The notes below the pieces were generated by a model. The model was given only the letters and a program-made list of their open reading frames with translations, did not search any database and was not told the DNA's origin. Made by a program: the position numbers and the translations under genes. DNA of 12,295 nt from an uncultured Lachnospiraceae bacterium (lineage in GTDB: Bacteria > Bacillota > Clostridia > Lachnospirales > Lachnospiraceae), in NCBI GenBank assembly GCA_937877165.1, contig CALEFO010000198.1, positions 1 to 12,295 on the forward strand, in the 5' to 3' direction. Every line of letters begins with the position of its first letter. Within the stretch, counting starts at the first letter, position 1. Positions 6,446 through 12,295 of the stretch are shown in pieces.

Positions 6446-7834
6446 TCATGAACCGGCATCCTTCAGAAGCCTTCGAAGATACACTTCCGTCACACCCACG
6501 CTGATAACCGTAGACAGGATATCCGAACACGGCTGCGCCAGCTCAATACCCACAATTCCAAACAATCGCGGCAGAAGAAGAATCAGCGGAATAAAGCAGA
6601 CTCCCGCGCGCAGCGCCGCGAGGAAGGTGGCCCTGCCGCTCACACCAATACTCTGGAACAGCATGCCGGCCGCAATGGAATAGCTAAGGAACAGGCAGGA
6701 AATTGCCTGATAGCGAAGCGCCGCAGCCCCGATGGCGACAACGTCCGCATCATCCCGAAACCAGGACACAATGGGGGCCGGAACCACAATACAAATCACC
6801 GCCATCACACTCAGCATCAGCGTACCGGCAAACGCCGTAAAGCGGAACGCCTGCACCACGCGCCGGTACTTTTTCGCGCCATAATTGAAGGCCGATACCG
6901 GCTGAAAGCCCTGCCCGACGCCGATGGCAACCGCCGAAATAAAGAACGTCACCTTGCTGACAATACCCATCGCGGCAATCGCGGCATCGCCGTACAATGC
7001 CGCCTGGTGATTCAGAAGAATTGTGGTGAAGCTGTTGAGTCCCTGGCGGATCAGACTCGGGAACCCTGCTGCCAGAATGTCCTTCACCACCCGGATGTCT
7101 CTTGCAAAATACCGGAGATGGAACCTGCTGATCGTTTTGTTCCCGCGGAACATGGCAAGAAGTATCACAAAGCTGATCAGCTGCGACACCGCCGTGCTGA
7201 TGCCCGCTCCCGAAACACCAAGGTCCAGTCCGAACATCAGGACCGGATCGCCGATCATGTTCAAAATCCCTCCGGTCATCAAACCGATCATGGCATAGAA
7301 AGCACGTCCTTCATAGCGGAGAATATTGTTCAATACACAGCTTGCGGACAAAAGCGGCCCGGCGATCAGAACCCACAGCACATACTGCCTTGCATATGGA
7401 AGGATCGTTTCCGTACTCCCAAGAAGCCTAAGAAGCGGATCCATGAAAAGAAGTCCAATCAAGGAGACAGCCGCCCCCGATGCCAGAGATAAAAACAGAC
7501 TGGTAGACGCATAGGTCTTCACCATCTCTTCGTGCTTCTCACCGAGTTTTCTTGAAATATTACTTCCCGCACCGTGACCAAACATGAAACCGAAGGCCTG
7601 ATAAATTGCCATCAGTGAAAACACCACGCTCACGGCTCCCGCTGCAGAGGTCCCCTCCCTGCTGACAAACCAGGTATCCGCCGTATTATAAATATTGGTG
7701 ACCATCATGCTGACGATGGTCGGAGCTGCCAATGTCAGAATCAGATGGGACACCGGCGTTTCCGTCATTTTTCGGTACTGGGCATCAGCATTATCCAGTG
7801 CCGCATGCCCGCCCGCGCACTTGTCATTTCTCAT
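6446..7834 (-). CDS. MATE-family multidrug/cation antiporter
   Basis: A 462-residue integral membrane protein with about 12 hydrophobic segments in two similar halves, as in MATE (NorM/DinF-like) exporters that use a Na+ or H+ gradient. Recognisable blocks are the first helix region LAAPTIVSMMVTNIYNTADTWF in two parts, the GHGAGSNISRKLGE loop, and in the second half AIGVGQGFQPVSAFNYGAKK, equivalent to the first-half loop. Length is normal. The ATG at 7834 abuts the TAG of the preceding membrane protein gene and has AGGAAG just upstream, so translation is probably coupled. The substrate cannot be told from sequence; the neighbours (HypA and a small membrane protein) make a metal- or redox-related role possible but unproven. 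Confidence 0.93.
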   Translation of the reverse strand: MRNDKCAGGHAALDNADAQYRKMTETPVSHLILTLAAPTIVSMMVTNIYNTADTWFVSREGTSAAGAVSVVFSLMAIYQAFGFMFGHGAGSNISRKLGEKHEEMVKTYASTSLFLSLASGAAVSLIGLLFMDPLLRLLGSTETILPYARQYVLWVLIAGPLLSASCVLNNILRYEGRAFYAMIGLMTGGILNMIGDPVLMFGLDLGVSGAGISTAVSQLISFVILLAMFRGNKTISRFHLRYFARDIRVVKDILAAGFPSLIRQGLNSFTTILLNHQAALYGDAAIAAMGIVSKVTFFISAVAIGVGQGFQPVSAFNYGAKKYRRVVQAFRFTAFAGTLMLSVMAVICIVVPAPIVSWFRDDADVVAIGAAALRYQAISCLFLSYSIAAGMLFQSIGVSGRATFLAALRAGVCFIPLILLLPRLFGIVGIELAQPCSDILSTVISVGVTEVYLRRLLKDAGS

Positions 7835-8362
7835 CTATCTTCCTACCAGGCACAGGATCAGAATGCCGAGCGTTACTGCCGCCGACACGTAAATCAGGAT
7901 CGTCGCCGCGAATACCAGCCACGCTCTCCAGTTGTTGCCGCGCTGGAGATCGCGTTTCATCTTCGTCATCCATTCCATCTCTTCCGGCTGTGACGGCGCG
8001 GGATTGAGAATATAAAAATGTACGGTGCACGCAACAACCAATGCTCCCAGAAGAACGATGATATCCGTTGTTCCGAGAATCAGATAGACCTTCATGGAAA
8101 CCCGTTCGGTGCACATCGGAGCAATCATACCGACCAGAAAGCACACCACTGCGATCATAATCGGCGCCAAAAGGGTCAGACGGTTGATACTGCTGGAAAT
8201 CTCGCGGCTTCGCTCCAGTTCATAATTGTACTGAAGCCGCAGAGCTTCCGGCGAAGGCGTCGGTGCCGCCAGCCTCTTCGCCTTGCTCATTTCCTTTCCT
8301 GCCGGCTCTTCCGCATGATTTTTCCGTCGTTCTTCCGCTGTGCTCAGTTCTGTCACTGACAT
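7835..8362 (-). CDS. Small three-helix membrane protein of unknown function
   Basis: No family is recognised. The predicted product is 175 aa: a charged, disordered-looking N-terminus (1-40, Glu/Lys/Ala-rich), a short amphipathic stretch (ALRLQYNYELERSREISSSIN), then hydrophobic helices at about 62-83, 91-118 and 147-172. A conserved-looking loop PAPSQPEEMEWMTKMKRDL lies between helices 2 and 3. The frame is open further upstream to 8506, but ATG 8362 has AGAGGAG at good distance and a TGA overlapping it (TGATG) in another frame. A second possible start is ATG 8290, after AGGAAAGGAA (151 aa). It overlaps the end of hypA by 143 nt (71 nt with the shorter start) and abuts the MATE gene, which suggests a translationally coupled trio. 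A role as accessory subunit is possible but unsupported. Confidence 0.75.
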   Translation of the reverse strand: MSVTELSTAEERRKNHAEEPAGKEMSKAKRLAAPTPSPEALRLQYNYELERSREISSSINRLTLLAPIMIAVVCFLVGMIAPMCTERVSMKVYLILGTTDIIVLLGALVVACTVHFYILNPAPSQPEEMEWMTKMKRDLQRGNNWRAWLVFAATILIYVSAAVTLGILILCLVGR

Positions 8363-8726
8363 CACTTCTCTCCTCTTCTTCCGTTTCCGCTGTAATCTCT
8401 TTGATGATACACTCATTCCCCCGCAAAAGCCATGTTTCTCCTCCATGACAGTACGGGCATTCCCTTCCGTACCGCACGGTCGGATAGGTTTTCTTACAGC
8501 AGTCACACCAGGTCACGGCAGGAATCGTCTCCAGAATCAGCTTCGAATCCCTCAGGTAAGGAGACCGGACTTTGAAGTAATCCCAACATTCCCCAAAATA
8601 ATCCGTCATAATTCCGGATACTTCTCCGACCTGAAGCGTTACCGAGCCGATCCGGACGATTCCGTTTTCTTTTGCCGTTTCATCCAGCGTTTTGGCAAGA
8701 TGCGTGACAATTCCCATCTCATGCAT
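8220..8726 (-). CDS. hypA: HypA nickel metallochaperone with abnormal C-terminal tail
   Basis: Cytosolic HypA normally delivers nickel to [NiFe]-hydrogenase (or urease) maturation with HypB. The N-terminal MHEMGI supplies the nickel ligand His2, and EVSGI-DYFGECWDYF is the family core. The structural zinc site is Cys74/Cys77 (CDCC) with Cys90/Cys93 (CPYC). The usual end of about 113-118 residues corresponds to NECIIKEITAE here. This frame runs on for about 50 more residues (168 total) that are polar, low in complexity and overlap the next gene by 143 nt. The natural stop may have been lost by a one-base change in the GA-rich run near 8365-8385. ATG 8726 has AGGAG upstream. No hypB, hypC-F or hydrogenase gene is in view. 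Confidence 0.88.
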   Translation of the reverse strand: MHEMGIVTHLAKTLDETAKENGIVRIGSVTLQVGEVSGIMTDYFGECWDYFKVRSPYLRDSKLILETIPAVTWCDCCKKTYPTVRYGRECPYCHGGETWLLRGNECIIKEITAETEEEERSDVSDRTEHSGRTTEKSCGRAGRKGNEQGEEAGGTDAFAGSSAASVQL

Positions 8727-8812
8727 GCCGATCTCTCCTTTTTGATTTCCGCAGACCGGGGGTAAACAGCCGCTTTTCTCCCTGTCATTCTCCCAGGGAC
8801 ATCCTTTTTGAA

Positions 8813-8867
8813 GGAGGCACCCGGACAGGCAAAGGCTCCTCCTGCCCGTCCGGCAGAAAGAGCCTCC
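8813..8867 (-). terminator. Nested hairpin between the large oxidoreductase and hypA
   Basis: GGAGGC (8813-8818) pairs with GCCTCC (8862-8867). Inside, CCGGACAGGC (8821-8830) pairs with GCCCGTCCGG (8844-8853) with one mismatch. It begins about 35 nt after the oxidoreductase stop. Neither strand has a proper T run, so it may be a weak terminator, an attenuator that lowers hypA expression, or an mRNA-stabilising element. The rest of 8727-8901 shows nothing else. Confidence 0.35.
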
Positions 8868-8901
8868 CCATCACCCTGCGGATTTTTCTCCGGCTTCCTT
8901 C

Positions 8902-11745
8902 TTACTGCTTCTCCGCTTTCTTCTTATTAAAAAGAATTTTGAATTCGCGCTTCAGCGCATACTTGCCGACAACCGGAAGCTTGTCTTCTGTCCGGACCAT
9001 GTGAGAGGCTTCCGGAAGATCACGTTCCAGATGAATGGCATCGAATTCGCACCGCGTCGTGCACAGGCCGCAGCCGATGCAGCGGTTCTCGTCCACCGTG
9101 GTTGCTCCGCAGCCAAGGCATCTTCCCGCCTCTGTGCGTATCTGTTCCTCGGTCAGGGGCTTTCGAAGATCGTGGAAGGTCCCCTTCGGATCTCCCGCCT
9201 GATGGCACGGAACCTGACGGGATGCATGATCATAGGACGGAATCTGAATGTTGTCCTTGTCCAGCTCCTTGAATTCCCGCAAATCGCGGCCGATGGTCAG
9301 AGACTGACCCTTGTGAACAAAGCGGTGCATGGATTCACAGGCCTTCTTGCCGTCCGCAATCGCATCAATGGCAAACCTTGCGCCGTGGCCGATATCGCCG
9401 CCGACGAAAATATCCGGCTCACCGGTCTGGAAGGTCACCGGATCATAGACGGCGCAGCCGCCGCGTCCGGTTTCCACCCTGCTGCCCTCCAGAAGGCTCC
9501 CCCATTCCGGAACCTGGCCAATGGCCTGCAGAACCGTCGTACAGGGAATGGTAACAGTCTCGTTCTCGTCATACTGCGGATTGAATTTGCCGTCCGCATC
9601 CTTCACCTGTGTGCAGCGCTTGAATACAATACCGGTTACCCTGCGAAGAACGCTTCCGTCCCCCGCCGTCACCTCTTCCGTCAGAATCTCCTTCGGCCCC
9701 CAGCCGTTTCTGACCTCGATGCCTTCACTTACCGCATCCTCGACCTCATCCTGCGCCGCCGGCATTTCCTGTTCACTCTCAAGGCATAGCATTGTCACCT
9801 TCCCGGAGGTGCAGCGCGCTGCTGTTCTCGCCACGTCCACCGCAACGTTTCCACCGCCAATGACAACCACATCGCCTGCAAGCTTTACAGAATCAGAGCC
9901 GCCGTCCGCGGTCATACCCTTTGCAACATCCTTCAGGAATGCCACGCCGGACTGCACACCGTCTGCGTCCTCTCCCGGAACGCCGGTCCCTCGTCCGCCT
10001 TGAAGACCGATCGCCAGACAAAAGGCCTTGTAGCCATTCTTCCGAAGCTGTTCCACCGTGATGTCCTTTCCAACCTCCACACCGCAGCGGAATTCCACAC
10101 CCATCTTTCGCAGAACATCAATCTCTGCCTGCAGAACATCCTTTTCCAGGCGGAAATTCGGAATGCCGTGAACCAGCATACCGCCGGGCTGATCCTCTTT
10201 CTCAAAAACCGTGACATCATATCCACGCTCCCGCAGATAGTACGCACAGGTAAGACCCGCAGGGCCCCCGCCGATGACCGCCATCTTATAATCCGGTCCC
10301 CACATCTTCCCTTCCGGGTTCTCGCAGAGCGGAATATAGCGCTTCTCCTCATGAAGCTCCTGCGCCGCAATGAACTTCTTTACTTCATCAATGGCAATCG
10401 GCTCGTCCACTGTGCCGCGTGTACAGGCGTCCTCACAGCGCCGGTTGCAAATGGCTCCGCAGACCGCAGGAAATGGGTTGTCCTGCTTGATCAGCTTCAA
10501 CGCATCCAGATAACGGCCCTCTCCCGCCAGCTTCACATAGCCCTGGATGGCCAGATGCGCCGGACAGGCGGCCTTGCAGGGTGCAGTGCCCGAATCGTAG
10601 CAATTGATCTTTGCATCTTCGCGGTAATGAATGTTCCAGTTGTCTTCGGTCCACTTGTGCGCATCCGGAAGAAGTGTTTTCGGATAGGTCACCTCCGTGC
10701 CATCCTTCTGGCACAGCTTCTGTCCGAGCTTTGCGGCTCCTACCGGACAGGCCTCCACGCACTTGCCGCAAGCCACACACTTTGTCCTGTCCACATGCGC
10801 GCGGTATGCCGAGCGGGAAAGATTCGGCGTGTTGTAGAGCTGGGAGGTTCGAAGCGCATTGCAGACGCCGGGAGCGCAGTTACAAATTCCGACAATCTTG
10901 TTCTCTCCGTCCACGTTCGTGATCTGATGAACAAAGCCGTGTCTCTCAGAACGCTCCAGAAGCTCCATCACTTCGTCGTAGGAGGCATAGCGTCCCGTAT
11001 TTCTGGTCACGCAGAATTCCGCCATGTCGCCGACGCCGATGCAGAATTCTCCCGGAACCTCGCCGTCGCCCTCGCCGCGCATTTCCTGCTGCTTTCTGCA
11101 GGTACACAGACCGATGGAATACTTGTCATATTTATTCAGCCAGTGGGACAAGTGCTCCACGCTGACAGACTGATTCTGCGTCTCAATGGCCTTTTCCACC
11201 GGAATGACATGCATACCGATTCCGGCACCGCCAAGCGGAACCATCGGAGTCATGCCTTCCAGCGGCATCTGCGTCATCAGATTAAAAAAGGTCGCAAGAT
11301 TCGGGTGCTTCTCCGTCAGCGGCTCCTGCATCATCATGAACTCCGCGGATCCCGGAACAAAAATCGGAACATTGTACTGCAGGTGATGATCCTCGTTCTC
11401 GCGGTTGAGCTCCACCACACCGGTCCAGACCAGATGATCAATGATCTTCTGCGCCTGCTCCACCGTCATGGCATTCTTCTTCGCGAGCTCCTCCACGGAA
11501 TAGTTCACGCGGGTCTTGCCGAAGCTGAGCATAAATTTTGCCTCTTCCTTCGTCAATACCTCATCAAGCGCCCAGTACTCCGGATCATCCGTCTGCATGG
11601 AGTGCGTGAGTTTTACGGCATATCGGTCAGTGATCATTTCGCCGAGCTTTTTGATCAGCTGCTCCTTCTCCTTGTCAGGTGCGGTATAACCATGAACCTG
11701 ATGATAATCCCGTTCATTGGTCATGCGGTTTTTCTGTTCTTTCAT
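8902..11745 (-). CDS. Multi-domain iron-sulfur flavoprotein (4Fe-4S protein fused to GltD-like NADPH oxidoreductase)
   Basis: A 947-residue cytosolic redox enzyme. Residues about 60-115 resemble a winged helix (YSVEELAKKNAMTVEQAQ). A cysteine-rich region follows (Cys214, 216, 235, 245, 288, 290, 295), then a 4Fe-4S motif CVACGKCVEACP (Cys323/326/329/333). This N-terminal half resembles stand-alone anaerobe '4Fe-4S binding proteins'. From about 380 it is GltD-like: N-terminal Fe-S cysteines (382, 390, 394; 429, 433, 437, 441), FAD motif GGGPAG (492-497), NAD(P)H motif GGGNVAVD (630-637) and GGDIGHGARFAIDAIADGKKA. It ends with a ferredoxin-like tail (Cys876, 879; CIGCGLCTTRC, Cys889/892/895/899). 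It probably moves electrons between NAD(P)H and ferredoxin or a substrate; the reaction is unknown. The frame is open to 11907, but ATG 11745 with AGGAAAGG 7 nt upstream is preferred. No GltB large subunit is adjacent. Confidence 0.9.
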   Translation of the reverse strand: MKEQKNRMTNERDYHQVHGYTAPDKEKEQLIKKLGEMITDRYAVKLTHSMQTDDPEYWALDEVLTKEEAKFMLSFGKTRVNYSVEELAKKNAMTVEQAQKIIDHLVWTGVVELNRENEDHHLQYNVPIFVPGSAEFMMMQEPLTEKHPNLATFFNLMTQMPLEGMTPMVPLGGAGIGMHVIPVEKAIETQNQSVSVEHLSHWLNKYDKYSIGLCTCRKQQEMRGEGDGEVPGEFCIGVGDMAEFCVTRNTGRYASYDEVMELLERSERHGFVHQITNVDGENKIVGICNCAPGVCNALRTSQLYNTPNLSRSAYRAHVDRTKCVACGKCVEACPVGAAKLGQKLCQKDGTEVTYPKTLLPDAHKWTEDNWNIHYREDAKINCYDSGTAPCKAACPAHLAIQGYVKLAGEGRYLDALKLIKQDNPFPAVCGAICNRRCEDACTRGTVDEPIAIDEVKKFIAAQELHEEKRYIPLCENPEGKMWGPDYKMAVIGGGPAGLTCAYYLRERGYDVTVFEKEDQPGGMLVHGIPNFRLEKDVLQAEIDVLRKMGVEFRCGVEVGKDITVEQLRKNGYKAFCLAIGLQGGRGTGVPGEDADGVQSGVAFLKDVAKGMTADGGSDSVKLAGDVVVIGGGNVAVDVARTAARCTSGKVTMLCLESEQEMPAAQDEVEDAVSEGIEVRNGWGPKEILTEEVTAGDGSVLRRVTGIVFKRCTQVKDADGKFNPQYDENETVTIPCTTVLQAIGQVPEWGSLLEGSRVETGRGGCAVYDPVTFQTGEPDIFVGGDIGHGARFAIDAIADGKKACESMHRFVHKGQSLTIGRDLREFKELDKDNIQIPSYDHASRQVPCHQAGDPKGTFHDLRKPLTEEQIRTEAGRCLGCGATTVDENRCIGCGLCTTRCEFDAIHLERDLPEASHMVRTEDKLPVVGKYALKREFKILFNKKKAEKQ

Positions 11746-11752
11746 GTCATTA

Positions 11753-11781
11753 CCTTTCCTGCCGCACTCCTGTCTGCGGCA
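11753..11781 (-). promoter_or_regulatory. Leader hairpin against the oxidoreductase ribosome binding site
   Basis: On the minus strand TGCCGCA and TGCGGCA form a perfect 7 bp stem (11760-11766 / 11775-11781) with an 8 nt loop that contains AGGAG. The stem is directly followed by the Shine-Dalgarno AGGAAAGG (11753-11760), which overlaps the stem base by one nucleotide. It could modulate translation initiation. No known riboswitch was recognised in the roughly 170 nt leader. Confidence 0.35.
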
Positions 11782-11903
11782 TTTGCACGGGGTGCATGGA
11801 AATTTCCGGATCCTGTCCCCCTCTTCTTTCTTCCGGCCGTCCCCACAGCTGCGGAAAGCCCTCGTTTTTGTATTTTCTGCACATAACAGCAAAAACAAAA
11901 AGC

Positions 11904-11938
11904 GCAAAAACTGTCACTATTATGATAACAGTCTTTGC
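11904..11938. promoter_or_regulatory. 35 bp dyad operator candidate
   Basis: GCAAAAACTGT (11904-11914) and ACAGTCTTTGC (11928-11938) are inverted repeats with one mismatch, and the 13 bp between them (CACTATTATGATA) continues the symmetry at several positions. The dyad covers the predicted -10 of the oxidoreductase gene and lies about 80 bp upstream of the -10 of the divergent SDR gene. The half-site spacing does not match the Rex consensus. It is probably a repressor site, but the regulator is unknown. Confidence 0.5.
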
Positions 11939-11950
11939 ACCTCTGCGAAA
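11922..11950 (-). promoter_or_regulatory. Candidate promoter of the large oxidoreductase gene
   Basis: On the minus strand TTTCGC (-35, 11945-11950) and TATCAT (-10, 11922-11927) are spaced by 17 bp. The -35 is weak, so an activator may be needed. The predicted start near 11915 gives a leader of about 170 nt to ATG 11745, and the upstream in-frame ATG at 11907 would sit only a few bases from it, which argues against that longer start. Confidence 0.4.
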
Positions 11951-12015
11951 GTGAAAATGAGTCAGAAATTTGCCGGCGCCATAAAAAGTTCACCATCTCA
12001 CGGAAGGCCGTGCTG

Positions 12016-12021
12016 TATAAT
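12016..12021 (+). promoter_or_regulatory. -10 box of the SDR gene
   Basis: A perfect TATAAT lies 43 bp before the ATG of the SDR gene. No convincing -35 is present at 16-18 bp upstream, and TTCACC at 11989 is too far away. This is the only good -10 on the + strand in the gap 11746-12064. Confidence 0.5.
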
Positions 12022-12064
12022 GGAAGCAGATACAGAGAAACGAACGATATAAAGAGGTATAAAG

Positions 12065-12295
12065 ATGGGTCGGAAAAAAATTGCTGTCATTACAGGAGCA
12101 TCCAGCGGACTGGGACGTGAATTCGTGCGGCAGCTCGATGCGGATGCCATGAATCAGGATCCGCTCTTTGCGGAACATCCCGAGGAGCTGTGGATCATTG
12201 CCCGCAGAGAGGAACGTCTGCTCGAGCTGGAAGAGGAAACTGCTCTCCCGGTCCGTGTCCTGGCATATGACCTGACGAAGAAGGAATCCATTCTG
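12065..12295 (+). CDS. Short-chain dehydrogenase/reductase (SDR), partial
   Basis: The first 77 codons of a gene that runs off the window's right edge. The N-terminus KKIAVITGASSGLGREFVRQL carries, in two pieces, the classical SDR TGxxxGxG cofactor loop (residues 10-17) for NAD(P)H. The second strand LWIIARREERL has an Arg after the strand, which favours NADP(H), and AYDLTKKESI corresponds to the D-[LV] motif contacting adenine. The catalytic Tyr-Lys region lies outside the window, so the substrate cannot be judged. A short insertion (DADAMNQDPLFAEHPEE) separates helix 1 and strand 2. ATG 12065 has AGAGG with a 7 nt spacer and a TATAAT upstream. It is divergent from the large oxidoreductase gene. 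Confidence 0.88.
   Translation, partial: MGRKKIAVITGASSGLGREFVRQLDADAMNQDPLFAEHPEELWIIARREERLLELEEETALPVRVLAYDLTKKESIL

Noticed and set aside
8363..8506. Longer start for the membrane protein at 8506
   Set aside because: The extra 48 residues lie fully inside the conserved zinc-site part of hypA and have no ribosome binding site of their own; ATG 8362 is well placed.
10000..11886. A 628-codon + strand open frame opposite the large oxidoreductase
   Set aside because: It is antisense to a gene with clear Fe-S, FAD and NAD(P)H motifs, its translation has no recognisable domain, and long antisense frames are expected in GC-rich genes.
11746..11907. Longer start for the large oxidoreductase at 11907
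   Set aside because: The 54 extra residues do not resemble the family, the segment holds the leader hairpin and ribosome binding site of ATG 11745, and 11907 lies almost on the predicted transcription start.
11904..11938. Rex-type operator
   Set aside because: Half-sites resemble TGTTA/TGACA but the spacing is larger than the TTGTTAA-N4-TTAACAA arrangement, so Rex is not claimed.
1..12295. CRISPR arrays, tRNA/rRNA genes, IS elements, toxin-antitoxin or phage genes
   Set aside because: No repeated spacer pattern, no tRNA-like cloverleaf, no transposase or integrase-like product was seen on either strand.

Overview
The window looks like a chromosomal segment from an obligately anaerobic Firmicute of class Clostridia, with a Lachnospiraceae-like relative as the best guess. 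The reasons are several ferredoxin-type and flavin redox proteins, a clostridial-type HypA, strong AGGAGG-like ribosome binding sites, GTG/TTG starts, and a moderately high GC content judged by eye. No rRNA, tRNA, insertion sequence, phage gene or CRISPR array was seen. The placement is inferred from protein character, not from a database search.

Layout, left to right. Positions 30-67 hold a rho-independent terminator for a + strand gene that lies outside the window. Positions 67-1691 are a minus-strand operon read from right to left: tandem ACT-domain protein, Nudix hydrolase (ADP-ribose pyrophosphatase type), HD-domain phosphohydrolase. A strong promoter (TTGACA, 18 bp, TACAAT) drives it. 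The 294 bp gap 1692-1985 holds this promoter and, facing the other way, the promoter and a palindromic operator of a DtxR/MntR-family metal regulator (1986-2354, +). That gene ends in a terminator whose stem also encodes the last codons of the convergent AraC-family regulator (2394-3320, -). The gene-free stretch 3321-3760 holds the AraC promoter, a T-tract dyad and a row of hairpins. Three of these could form a roughly 150 nt + strand small RNA with a C-rich loop complementary to Shine-Dalgarno sequences.

Positions 3761-11745 are six minus-strand genes. Read in transcription order, they are: a 947-residue multi-iron-sulfur flavoprotein (4Fe-4S protein fused to a GltD-like oxidoreductase plus C-terminal ferredoxin), HypA nickel metallochaperone, a small three-helix membrane protein of unknown role, a MATE-family transporter, a COG2509-type FAD-dependent dehydrogenase, and a DUF362 protein with two 4Fe-4S clusters. 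HypA, the membrane protein and the MATE transporter overlap or abut and are probably co-translated. HypA carries an abnormal C-terminal tail that runs 143 nt into the next gene. The 319 bp gap 11746-12064 holds divergent promoters, a 35 bp dyad over the -10 of the large oxidoreductase gene, and a hairpin against its ribosome binding site. The window ends inside a + strand short-chain dehydrogenase/reductase.

Taken together, the right half suggests low-potential redox and metal handling in an anaerobe. The left half is housekeeping nucleotide/amino-acid-sensing enzymes and regulators. No classical defence or mobile system is visible. The best candidates for something undescribed are the intergenic small RNA and the hypA-membrane protein-MATE arrangement.
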